This document shows, one piece after another, positions 46,876-57,219 of a DNA stretch of 64,000 nt. Origin of the DNA: Chenopodium formosanum (Eukaryota; Streptophyta; Magnoliopsida; Caryophyllales; Amaranthaceae); contig CM044858.1 of the NCBI GenBank assembly GCA_024500155.1, positions 27,484,786 through 27,548,785 on the forward strand, in the 5' to 3' direction. Within the stretch, counting starts at the first letter, position 1, and every line of letters begins with the position of its first letter. The position numbers and the translations under genes were made by a program. The notes under the pieces are model-generated. The model worked only from the letters and a program-made list of their open reading frames with translations. It ran no database searches and was not told the DNA's origin.

Positions 46876-46922
<47 letters not shown>

Positions 46923-47419
46923 AACACACCTATGAGACTATTCCCATGAACTGACTATATGGGGAATGCATAAAATTATTATGGGCACGTAAAAGCAAAC
47001 TTAATCCCTCTTTATCACCAGTAAAGAATATCACCTCCGTTTGCATAACCGTACGAAAGTTCATTACCTTAGAACATGGAAATTGCATTCATTTCCACAT
47101 AAAGAATACAAAATGACATGAAAAACATTAACCTAGGTAATTGCATCCATTTCCACACGATTCCGCCACGAGTCATGTAATTCCATGCCAAATACACTAT
47201 GAAACTATTTGTTTGATAATTAGTCGAGTGAAAATGAAAATAAGAAATTGTTAAGTACAAATTTATTTAAACCATAACCAAGCAACCACTCGACTTAACA
47301 CAGACACCAAGTCTAAAGATAACATCCTTCAAGTGACATCACAAACAAGAAAATCAGATAACAAATAACAAAGCCTAAAATAACATTCCATCTACTAATA
47401 ACCTTACCACGTCGTTGTT
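46586..47419. other. Intergenic DNA with a 44-base A run
   Basis: The A run at 46876-46919 may be a retroposon tail or a slippage-prone tract. No gene was recognised. Confidence 0.45.
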
Positions 47420-48202
47420 CCCACGACGCAATACCTGGACATAGCACTCATTATATGACAGAATTGAGGAACTTCTGCATTTGGAACGTAAGTAGGGTTA
47501 ATTAAATGGAGCAGAACCTGAACCTGCCTTTTAGCTCCTCGTACCAGTCCGCTAAGGCCTTTTCACTTGATGTGGAAAAAAGTACTTTGGTGCACCACGC
47601 TGCTTATTTGGTTATACCCATTCTCGGGAGGTTGAACAACAAACTGATGAATCACACCCTAATATCCTCACAAAACATGTATAAGACAGATAATAACCAC
47701 AACAACACATGTAATCACCCCTTCAACAATTAAAAAATAATAAAATATTATACCTTTGTCATGGAGGAAGGTCCATTACTATCCCTAACTTCCTTTGGAT
47801 AATGAATCTCACCATATGCTACATCTAAACTCTACATAAAATTATCATACATTCATAACCCACTTTTATTAAGAAAATATATAAAATTTAGTCACTAAAC
47901 TCAAAGTTTACACTAACCCCTAACTTTCCATAATCACCTCCGCTTGCAATTCGATCTTGTTTAATGGCAATACTAAGCTTATTCATGTCCCAAACCTTTA
48001 TTCGGGGAAATTCACCCCATTGCACAGGAATCCTACATTGAACACAAGACAACCATAACATATCAAATGAGTATAAACCCATGTCCCGACCAAGAAACAT
48101 AATAACAAGATTTGAATAATATAATACATACCACTGCAAATATGGTACACCCACCACATCCACCAGGAACCCCAGTAGAATAAAAACGTCGAGCAAAACT
48201 AC
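47420..48202 (-). pseudogene. Unrecognised multi-exon minus-strand gene, cut by an LTR
   Basis: Minus-strand exons with canonical sites: a hydrophobic piece ending near 48130 (VLLDVFILLGFLVDVVG, before GTATGT), 48032-47918 (after ATGTAG; IPVQWGEFPRIKVWDMNKL), 47831-47754 (after TATGTAG; LDVAYGEIHYPKEVRD) and a last piece from about 47648 (VIHQFVVQPPENGYNQIS) that meets TGA after some 30 codons. Phases agree across the first three junctions, so this was a real spliced gene. I do not recognise the family. The 5' part is missing because an LTR fragment begins at 48203. The hydrophobic segment may be membrane-spanning. Confidence 0.5.
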
Positions 48203-48565
48203 TGTAGACACCCAAATGTGTCTCCCCAAAACCAAACCCAGTGATGAATACTTTTCACGTCATTTGATTATCGAACGAAGTGAAAGTGTGAAAAATCTAA
48301 TGATGCGGTTGTTTTTATTAAAACTCCTTCTTTCTGTTTTCGAAAATCTGCTCTATCAATAAAATAGCCAGTACAATTTAGTTTGGTTCATGATAAGGGT
48401 CCGGTAATAGTGTAATTGGATTGAGCTCAAAAAGAGCTTTCCAACGATATATTATAAGCCCAATTCTGATGAATAATGAGGAAGTTATGACCAAAATACT
48501 AAATTAGGCCCGAAATGATTTTTATATGCGGCCCAATGATCTAGAGGAGGGCCTAATATTAATCA
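48203..48565 (+). repeat. LTR fragment related to the Tat-like element
   Basis: Starts TGTAGACACCCAAATGTG and aligns with the first 360 bp or so of the LTRs at 13802 and 28173, with more substitutions. It stops near TTAATCAAAG, and no internal element sequence follows. It is an older, partial relative. Confidence 0.85.
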
Positions 48566-48813
48566 AAGTGTTTTGTGTGAGACTGGACTCACGTGAGTCC
48601 GGGCCTCTTTATTAAAAAGGCGCGGGCCTGATCAACCTGACCAAAGCCCGCGAGCCATTTTATAAAGTGTCTGAATATTTTCGTTTTCATCATTTTCATA
48701 AAATTTCGAATGCCGTCATTCACTGAAAATTGGAACGCTTTCATTTGGTTGAATATCAACCACTTCATTTCCTCAAATTTTAGAGAATTCAAATCTTCAA
48801 ATTTCATAAAAAA
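48566..48813. other. Upstream region of the FAR1-like gene
   Basis: Contains the palindrome GGACTCACGTGAGTCC at about 48583. It could be a promoter or terminal sequence of the host transposon of the FAR1-like gene. Confidence 0.35.
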
Positions 48814-51330
48814 ATGGAGAAATCAAACAATAGAATGATGATTGAAGGAGATTCTGATTCACCTATAGAATCAAATTCTAGCTCAATTACTGCTGAAAAA
48901 GGTACAATTTAATTAATAATTTCAAATTGTATGTGATTTCAAATCATATATAATTAATTTGAAATTACATACAATTTAGTTCATAATTTCAGATTGTATC
49001 ACAGTGAATTTGTAATATGAATTTCAACTTATAATTTGCATGCAAGGCAAATTGAATTTCAGATCTTATTAAATTTCGATTAAATATCAGATCATATTTA
49101 AATTCGAGTTAATTTCGACTTATTATTTGCAATCAACGCTAATCTAATTTCAGATCGTAGTTAATTTCGACTTATAATTTGAATAGGGCTAATTTATATT
49201 CCAATTGCATTTTATTTCAACTAATCATTTTGAAATCAAGCCTAATTTATTTTTCGATCGTATTTAATTTCAACTTATGATTTTCATGCAAAGCTATTTT
49301 AATTTGAATTGTATATATTACATGTCGCAGAAAATTAATTTTAATTTGAATCCATTTTTTTGATAATTTTAGAGTGAAATTCAAATATACTAATACTAAT
49401 GATGAATGCAGCAGATAATGTAATTTTAGAAGACAACATCAATGAAGAAAGAGATGAAGATGCTGCAAATATAATAGGTATACTGATAATTAAATGCTCT
49501 GTAAAATTATTAAATGCTTTGTAATTTAATGATGTAATTGCAGACAATATAATTCCTGACTAAAAGAACCTATTTCCTAAAAAAAATAATATGGTAATTT
49601 GTGAAAATAATCTGATTCCTGACAATTTCAATGCATTTCTGACTGGATTAAAAAAATCTAATTCCTGTATGCTATAAAATAACTGACTATTATTATTTTA
49701 AACCTGAATATCATTATTTTAAACCTGACTATCATTATCTATTTCCTGACTAATATTATTTCTTTTATTTTCAATTTTTATATGTTCTAATCATCATTAT
49801 CTATTTCCTGACTGAGATAATATATTTCCTGACTAATATATTGTAATTCCTGACAAGAAAAATATTGTCTAGTTTCTGACAGAAACAATATATTTCCTGA
49901 CTAATAGAACCTATTTCCTAAAAAAAAATGATATTTTTTGAAAATAATCTAATTCATAACAACTTCAATGTATTTCTAACTAGATAAAAAAAATCTAATT
50001 CATGTATGCTATAGTATATCTGACTATTATTATTATCTTAAAACTGACTATCATTATCTATTTCCTGAGCAACATTATCTATTTCCTTTTTAACTCCTAT
50101 ATAATTCCTGACCAATATTATCTGTTTTCTGACTAATATAATCCTAAACCTGACTGAGATGATTAATTTCCTGACTAATATTTAGTAATTCATGATCTAA
50201 ATAATCTAATTCCTGACTAAGACATGGTAATTCTTGAGTATTACAAATTTAAAAAAAATTTAATTACTGTCTATAATATTGTAATTCCTGACAAAAATAA
50301 AGTATGATATGATTCATATATACTTTTGTTGCAAATTATTACAAATATGTAAGGATAAAAACATAAGTAGATGTCTAGCAGGTTATACAGTATCAGACTA
50401 CAATGAGGGATATGTGTTATACAAAGCTCATTCAAGATCTGTTGGTTTCAGTGTCGGAAAATCAACAAAGAGAAGAGATACCAATGATAAATTTTATGAA
50501 TTTTATTTTAGATGCTCTAAGGAAGGACATACAAAGGGTAAAATGAAGATAGCAGGTGAACAAAATTCAGTGGAAATACCCATATTAGGTAAAACTAATG
50601 AAAAAAAAAGAGAAAAGAAAGGGAGGTAAATGAAACAAGAACTGGATGCAAAGCTCATATTCGTTTCAAAAAAAACAAAGAAGGAAATTTCGTAGCTCTT
50701 ACATATGAGTTGGAACATAATCATGAATTGGTTATAGCAGTTCAACGACATCATCTAAGATCAGAAAGGCAAATATCAGCTCCAATGGGTGAACTAATTG
50801 AGAGCATGGTTGAAAGTGGTATCAAACCAATGGATGCTTACAATTATATCACCAATGAAGCAGGAGGAGAAGAATGTGTAGGTCATACTAAGAGAGACCA
50901 CCTTATCAAGGGTGACAATGAGTATGGTTGAAGGTGGAGATATGCAGAATGTATTAGATACCCTTCAAGAGAGAGCAGATAATGATCCTTCATTCTTTTA
51001 TAGACTGAAATTTGGAGAAGAAAACAATGTGGTGAGCTATTTTTGGCGTGACTCTCAAATGCTTGAAGATTTCAAAGCCTATGGTGATGTTTTAATCATC
51101 GATACAACATACAAAACAAACAAATATGGGTTGATATGTGAACCATTTGTTGGTATAAACTGTCATTGGAGAACAACAATGTTTGGATGTGCATTCATAA
51201 GTGATGAAAAGACTAAAACATTTGTTTGGCTTCTTTTAATTTTCAAAAAGTCAATGTGTGGAATCAAACCAAAATCAATCTTCACTGATCAGGATCTTAC
51301 AATGAGTAACGCCATACCAGAGGTAAGAAT
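48814..51330 (+). pseudogene. FAR1/FRS-type protein from a Mutator-like transposase, decayed
   Basis: Exon 1 (48814-48901) begins MEKSNNRMMIEGD and ends at a GTACAA donor. A second short acidic exon lies at about 49411-49477. The main exon block from about 50380 gives a FAR1 DNA-binding domain (YNEGYVLYKAHSRSVGFSVG with a following RCSKEGH) and then a MULE transposase domain (VLIIDTTYKTNKYGL and FTDQDLTMSNAIPE), which contains two of the expected catalytic Asp residues. Frame changes near 50600 (an A run) and 50920 break it. The coding sequence ends at a possible donor near 51322, and no exon with the third acidic residue or SWIM zinc finger is present. In plants such proteins are either active Mutator-like transposases or domesticated light-signalling regulators. 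This copy can be neither intact. Confidence 0.75.
49550..50300 (+). repeat. Intronic array of TTCCTGACTAA-type words
   Basis: The word (T)TTCCTGAC or TAATTCCTGACTAA recurs more than twenty times at about 20-40 bp intervals, mixed with TATTATCTA. The array resumes at 51385-51510 in the presumed next intron. Confidence 0.8.
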
Positions 51331-51384
51331 TTTTGTCTTCATAATATATGGTTTCCTGATTAGAATAACTAAATAACTGATAAA

Positions 51385-51740
51385 AATAGATCAATACTTG
51401 ATAGAAATTATCTAATTCCTGATATATATGTTAAACCTGTTTTAACTTTTCAAGTACATGACAAATTAAATCATATTCCTGACTAAAATAATATAATTCC
51501 TGACGAAAAATTATTAATTCATGAAAAAAAAAACCAATATCTGAATAAAAACCAACAAAACAAAAGCTTTTGATAATAAAATCAGCAAATAAAGAAACAT
51601 AAATATATTAGAAAATTTAATTATTACATATCATTTTTTCCATATATTTTAATGATATTGATTGTGATTAGAAGTTAACAGGAAAAAAAAGATAAAGAAA
51701 AAAACCCTAAAATCTTTATCTACTTGTTCTTCTTGAGATT
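51385..51740. other. AT-rich DNA between convergent genes
   Basis: Includes a second stretch of the CTGAC-type repeat. No exon of the FAR1-like gene was found. Confidence 0.5.
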
Positions 51741-52084
51741 TTAAACTTGTGTTTTCTTTTGATCTTCTTTTTGTTCTTTCTCTTCCTTCTTTAGTTGATC
51801 TTCTTCTTTCTGTTTTTTGTTCTGTGTTTCCTGCCATATCTCTTGTGCTCTCTTTCTCTTTCTTAGTTCTTCGATTTCATTCTTTTCCACTTTTTCATAG
51901 AGCTTCATCGGTGCATCCTTCACTCTATCTCTTCTATCCAACATATCATTTAATTTTTCTCATAGTTATCAATTACATTTTCTCCTGGATCGTTTGATGA
52001 AGTAGAAGACTGAGAATTGTTTTGCATATTTGAGCAATATTGAGGATCGTTTGATGAAGTAGAAGACTGAGAATTGTTTTGCAT
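51741..52084 (-). CDS. Small convergent gene: repeat-bearing N terminus, charged coiled coil
   Basis: Starts at ATG 52084 on the minus strand, about 90 bp downstream of TCTATAAAAC (52180-52171). The N terminus is rich in Asn, Gln and Ser and contains a near-exact 19-residue duplication (MQNNSQSSTSSNDP is visible twice). A one-base frame change near 51960 precedes the second part, which is a Lys/Glu/Gln-rich coiled coil (NEIEELRKRKRAQEIWQE) ending at 51741. I know no family for it. The gene converges on the FAR1-like gene, so it may be a second gene of the same Mutator-like element. Copia insertion at 52190 lies just behind its promoter. Confidence 0.4.
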
Positions 52085-52100
52085 ATTTGAGCAATATTGA
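51987..52100. repeat. Tandem duplication, 57-bp unit
   Basis: GGATCGTTTGATGAAGTAGA starts at 51987 and 52044 and the units look identical throughout. Being 57 bp (19 codons), the duplication keeps the reading frame of the minus-strand gene. Confidence 0.95.
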
Positions 52101-52189
52101 AAAAAAAGTTTATTTTAGGAGAGAGAATATAGCAAGAACAAAAACATGCAAAATGTATGAGTAAATATTGGTTTTATAGACAACTAAAA

Positions 52190-53475
52190 TGTTGGGTTTG
52201 GTGAGTCCGACTCACTGCGGAAACAACCCCGACCCGAGGAACCACTCGCAATAATTAATATCATAAAGCATAAATAAATAATCACAAGGAAAGGAGAACG
52301 AATCTTACCCTCGAAGCGAGTTTCGCCCAAAAACCAGGGCTCTTACTTGAAAGCTACGAGCACGTCAAGCGCCGCACCTCCGACGGTATCCACCCACAAA
52401 AAGGCGAACACAACTTTAAGGTCCGCTACCTTGGAGTTAGCAAGGTCCGACCAAAACCCAAGTGTTATATGAGTTTAAGAGTTTTCCCAAAAATTATGGA
52501 ATGCTCTTTTTAACTCCCACTCAAGCACTTTACTCCAAATCCCAAGGTTGGTATTTATAGAGGAAAGTATGAGTGGGAATTTCTATCCCATCAATGTGGG
52601 ATCATGAAATTCCACAAATTAATTTAAAGCTAAATTAAATTAAAATTGCAAACTAATAATAAATCTACAAGTGGCATTACCATGTGAGATGGGTTGGTGA
52701 GGACCACATGGAGAGTAGGGGACCATACTTGCTCCCTACTCAATACTCTCCTTGTGCCACATGTCCTCACCCACTTGCTCCCATGTTCCCATGCTTCCCC
52801 TAATACACGGCCCTATGGCCCGAGCCTAGCCACGAGCCCAGCCCGAGCCCAGCCCGCACCCAGCCCCGCACCAAGATGCTGCTGTGGCGCGGTTGCTGCT
52901 GTGCTAGCGTGCCTAGCCGCGGCAGCTACCTGCTGCACGCACCACGTGCTGCGGCTGCTAGCTGCTGCTAGCCGTGGCTGCTAGCATGGTGCGCTAGCAC
53001 GCACCTAGCCAGCCATGCTAGGCTCGGCTTGGTGCTTACTAGCCACCTTTGCTAGGACATTTTTGCCCCTAGCATTCGGATGCTCGGGGCACTCCGATGC
53101 TAGGGGTATTTTGGGAATATGGTCTATTTATTATTATTTTTGCGGTCTCGACTTTTATTATTTTGACTCAACTTCCGACGATCGGTTTCGACGCTCCAAG
53201 CTCGAATTACCGACGTCTAAATATTTAACACTCGGGCGACGAATTAATTTCTTTCGAATTAATTTGTCGAGTCGGTTCGTATATTTTGCTCGGGTGTGAC
53301 CCGAAGGGTTCAGTCAAGATTAAGCTGTAATATTAATTATATTAATATTACTGATCGGAAGCGGCCTCCACCTAGGCATTCCGATCACTTGACCTTACTG
53401 AACGTATTAGCTTTCTAATAATTCTGAACCCGCTATCAGAATAATACACTTGTTCGAAGGACACCATTCCTTTCA
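52190..53475 (-). repeat. 3' LTR of the minus-strand copia element
   Basis: 1,286 bp. On the plus strand it starts TGTTGGGTTTGG and ends CATTCCTTTCA, so it has TG/CA ends. It contains a GC-rich segment (about 52795-53040) of GCTAGC, TGCTGC and CCCGAGCC words, far from the AT-rich norm of the window. The proline/alanine-rich frame across that segment is compositional. Confidence 0.82.
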
Positions 53476-54346
53476 ATCTCCCACTTGTCCTTCTGGACAA
53501 GTGTGCATTTAGTGTATAGCCCTTATCCTATGTCTCTTCATGTCTCTTCATGAACTACAGAGTAAGATTACTCGTCATCTCTGTTACGTCTAGAAGTGTT
53601 TCCCGAAATCCGAGTTTGACTGTCAATAAGCAGATGATTTCTAAAATCCATCTGAGCACGGCCATGCATTTTCACAGTCTCGCTCTTCGAGAGGCCTTGT
53701 AACAACAAGACATGTCCCCTATTGTTAGTAGGGGGACATTTCCAGTCTTGTAATGTAGCTTCTCTTACTTAGAGGACTCACCCGCCTGATATCTGTCTTT
53801 ATAATCCCCATTACGGCAGACGTTTGGCGGATACCAAAGCGGACCAGTACTCAAACAAGAGATCTCTTACTACTCATGGTCAAAGGAAAAGAGTTCCGAT
53901 AGCAATAATGAGAAAATACTTATGACGATTTTTAAATCTCTTAAAGTATCCTCATAGGTCGATCCAGTATGGTTCTAAACCAATACCTGTACAAATGATT
54001 TATATCCTTATAACACAAGAAACGGTGCTATAAATCATACTACACACTAATCTCTGATGGTCATCAATCGTCCACAAAATATGACCTTGATTAGGGATAA
54101 TTTTCGATTAAAATATTCAATGTTCACTTAATAGGTGTTTCTTTATCCAAGACATTGACTTGATACCCTATTTTGAATATTTATGAAAATCGAATGGACT
54201 CATTATTTAATTCTAAACCACAATTAAATAGAGACGGAGTGATTTAAATTGCATGAAAATTTTAATTACTCCAAAACTGAATGGTTCATCATGGTGCTTT
54301 ACATCAACATTGTCCAAAATTTGATTAAAACACTATAAAATGGAAT
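53476..54346 (-). other. Untranslated region of the minus-strand copia element
   Basis: About 870 bp between the RNase H stop and the LTR with no open frame. It is unusually long for a copia 3' leader but is seen in some plant lineages. Confidence 0.6.
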
Positions 54347-55763
54347 TCAAAGCCAGTTCACCACATGCTTGATTCCCATTGCCTCAATGTGTTTGTTGTG
54401 CTTCACTTGAGACAAAGGTTTAGTAAGTGGATCGGCTACATTGTCATCCGTTCCAACTTTGCAAATTCTGATTTCACCTTCTGACTTCCATTCTCGAATC
54501 ATATGAAATCGCCTCTGGACATGTTTGACCTTCTGATGTTCTCGTGGCTCTCTAGCCTGAGCAATAGCTCCATTGTTGTCACAATAGAGGTATATTGGAC
54601 CCCTGATGGAGGGTACAACACCAAGTTCATCAATGAACTTGGGAATCCAAACTGCCTCCTTGGCTGCCTCAGATGCTGCCAAGTACTCGGCTTCAGTTGT
54701 AGAATCAGCGGTTGTGCTTTGCTTTGCACTCTTCCAACTAAACGCTCCTCCATTGAGACAGAATATGTATCCTGATTGTGACTTGAAGTCGTCTCTGTCT
54801 GTCTGGAAGCTTGCGTCGGTATATCCCTCAACAACCAATTCATCTTTACCACCATAGACCAGAAATTTATCCTTGTTCCTTTTCAGGTACTTCAAAATAT
54901 TCTTGGCCGCAGTCCAATGCGCCTCTCCTGGGTCCGATTGGTATCGGCTCATAGCACTCAAGGCATACGATACATCCGGCCTAGTACATATCATGGCATA
55001 CATGATCGATCCAATAAGCGAAGCATACGGAATACGACTCATCCTTTCTCGCTCATCAGGTGTCTTTGGACACTGCTTCTTGCTTAAGGTTATGCCATGT
55101 GACATGGGTAGGTGCCCTCTCTTGGCTCCTTCCATTTGGAATCGAGCCAGTACCTTATCGATGTAAGTACTCTGACTCATTCCTATCATCCTTTTTGATC
55201 TATCCCTATAGATCTTGATGCCTAATATGTACTGAGCCTCTCCCAAGTCTTTCATTGAAAAACATTTCCCGAGGCAAGCCTTTACAGACTCTAACAATGG
55301 AATGCTATTTCCAATGAGCAAAATGTCATCGACATATAAGACTAGGAAGGCGATGTCACTCCCACTGACCTTCTTGTAGACACAAGACTCATCTGGATTC
55401 TTGATAAAACCAAACTTACTGATGGCTTCATCAAATCGCAGATTCCAACTTCTGCTTGCTTGCTTTAATCCATAAATAGACTTTTTTAGCTTGCATACCT
55501 TCTTAGGATTATTCTGGTCGACAAAACCTTCAGGCTGTGTCATATACACAGTTTCTTCCAAAATCCCATTGAGGAAGGCGGTTTTGACGTCCATCTGCCA
55601 TATTTCATAATTGTAATATGCAGCAATCGCTAGAAGAATTCGAACGGACTTAAGCATAGCAACTGGAGAAAAGGTTTCATCATAATCAACGCCGTGAATT
55701 TGCCTGTAACCTTTTGCTACCAGCCTTGCTTTGTAAATAAATATATTTCCATCATTGTCGGTT
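54347..55763 (-). pseudogene. Copia reverse transcriptase and RNase H, N-terminally truncated
   Basis: Open minus-strand frame of about 470 codons. It starts at the insertion junction, inside the beginning of the reverse transcriptase (KTDNDGNIFIYKARLVAKGY), and contains QMDVKTAFLNG, KKSIYGLKQASRSW and the catalytic YVDD (plus coordinates 55325-55336). RNase H follows with EGYTDASFQ, TTEAEYLAASEAA, YCDNNGAIA and ADPLTKPLS, ending at 54347. The frame is uninterrupted to its natural stop, so the element was recent when broken. The apparent Met start at 55795 lies within the inserted LTR and is not real. Lineage is copia of the Tork/TAR-like type by phrase similarity, without certainty. Confidence 0.88.
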
Positions 55764-56513
55764 TTTGTTGGACTTAATGATTTTGATGATGACACAACCT
55801 CACTTACTTACATACTAATAAAGGCTTGATTGTTTGAGTGTGTGATCAGTGCAAAGACTAGGAGAATTAAGTGTCGAGCAAATATACCATGAGGAACAGG
55901 AAAGCCAGAAACAAAGCTATCCAAAAAGAAGAGTTCCCTCACAGGAACTGGCGCTTCAGAAATGAAGACTGGAGAAGAGAAGGTTCCCTCAGGGAACAGA
56001 AGCTTCAGAGAAGAAGCCTCATCAGAGAAGAGAAGTTCCTTCCAAGGAACAGAAGCCTCGGAGTAGAAGCTTCATCAGAGAACATGAAGACTAAATATAT
56101 TTTTATATTTTAGGATTTGTGTAAGTATAAGATATTAAATGGCACTCGAAAAATCTGTGTGGAATTGGTCTAAGAAGATAAAATTGTGCATGCTAGTTTT
56201 TAGGAAAACGGTTGCTTTCTAAAACGTTTATCTTTTGAAAGGGATTTTATTTCTTTCTGATTTTCGAAAATATCTTGTGCAAAAAGATTTTATTTTATTT
56301 TCTTATTTTTGAAAATATCTTCTGAAAAAATAAAATCACCATGTTTTCCAAAACTTGCGGCCTACTCTCCCACGTTCTTCTTCAAGTCGTGGTTCTGCAA
56401 AATTGAGGAGTTCATGGTTCCTTAAATTAAGGGACATGATCTTCTTAGTGGGCATGAGTAGTGGCGTAATGGGTTTGCAGCACAATGAAGTTTTTCCAAG
56501 GCGTTTTGTGATC

Positions 56514-56522
56514 TATAAATAG
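56514..56522 (+). promoter_or_regulatory. TATA box of the Sirevirus-type LTR
   Basis: TATAAATAG in the context GATCTATAAATAGCTCTTG, near the middle of the LTR, as expected for the U3/R boundary. Confidence 0.65.
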
Positions 56523-56702
56523 CTCTTGATTTCTGTTGGAAAAACTTGTCCTTGCTCACATAAGTTTTCAAGCTTTTAATTGAGTCAAGCGTCCAATTCC
56601 ACATAAGTTGATTAGAGTGTTCTTAATGTTCTTATACTAGAGTTTGTTTTTCTTTCGAGTTGTAATTGGGGAATGGGGAAGTTCGAGTGAACATTTGTGT
56701 AT

Positions 56703-56840
56703 GAGAAAGAGAAAGAGAAAGAGAAAAGAGAAAGAGAAGAGAAAGAGAAGAGAAAGAGAAGAGAGAACAGAGAAAGAGAAGAGAGAACAGAGAAGTGAGA
56801 ACAGAGAACAGAGAAGTGAGAAGAGAGAAAGAGAAGAGAA
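56703..56840. repeat. GAGAAA purine microsatellite
   Basis: Tandem GAGAAA, GAGAAAAGA and AACAGAGAAGTGA units on the plus strand within the LTR. It yields spurious frames on both strands. Confidence 0.95.
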
Positions 56841-57156
56841 GAGTAACAAGTTGGGTGACTTGTTCCTCAGGGTCTCAAGTTCGTAGAGGAACTTGAGTTT
56901 GAGTCTTTAGCTTGTAATAGGATCATTTGCCCTATTCTAGTGAAGATTCTTTTCCCAAAATCCCAAGTGGTCGTGGTTTTTCTCCTTGTTAGGGCCAAGG
57001 AGTTTTCCACGTAAAATCTCTCTTGCATTCTTTTGTTCCTTCAGTTAATCTCTCAGTTCCTTTAGCTAACTTAATTTTAATTCCGCAAAAAGTTTGGCTA
57101 AACTCTCATACTACAATTCAACCCCCCCTTCTTGTAGTATTCATTGAAACAACAAT

Positions 57157-57168
57157 TGGTATCAGAGC
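57157..57168 (+). promoter_or_regulatory. Primer-binding site (initiator Met tRNA)
   Basis: TGGTATCAGAGC, the standard copia primer-binding site, three bases (ATT, counting the usual short spacer) after the LTR end. Confidence 0.9.
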
Positions 57169-57219
57169 CTAACTTCTAAGAGAATCAGGAAACCCTGAAG
57201 AAGAAAGGTCTTGGAGAAA

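Larger units (their letters stand above)
52190..55763 (-). mobile_element. Ty1/copia element, 3' half, minus strand
   Basis: On the minus strand the order is reverse transcriptase, RNase H, a leader-like untranslated stretch, polypurine tract AAGTGGGAGAT (plus strand 53476-53488 complement) and 3' LTR. The 5' half, with gag and integrase, is absent because a second copia element begins at 55764. It should continue beyond the window on the other side of that insert. Confidence 0.88.
55764..57154 (+). repeat. 5' LTR of the Sirevirus-type element
   Basis: 1,391 bp, from TGTTGGACTTAATGATTTTG to GAAACAACA, directly before the primer-binding site. It holds three GTTCC-GGAAC palindromes (near 55932, 55982 and 56036) among GAAGCTTCAGAGAAGAAGC-like repeats and a purine microsatellite at 56703-56840. 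Confidence 0.88.

Noticed and set aside
52694..53299. Plus-strand alanine/proline-rich frames
   Set aside because: They lie within the GC-rich part of a copia LTR and reflect base composition.
54499..55166. Plus- and minus-strand frames overlapping the copia RNase H
   Set aside because: They overlap a better supported frame with catalytic motifs.
56637..56886. Arg/Glu/Lys-rich frame and its Ser/Leu-rich antisense
   Set aside because: Translation of the GAGAAA microsatellite in the Sirevirus LTR.
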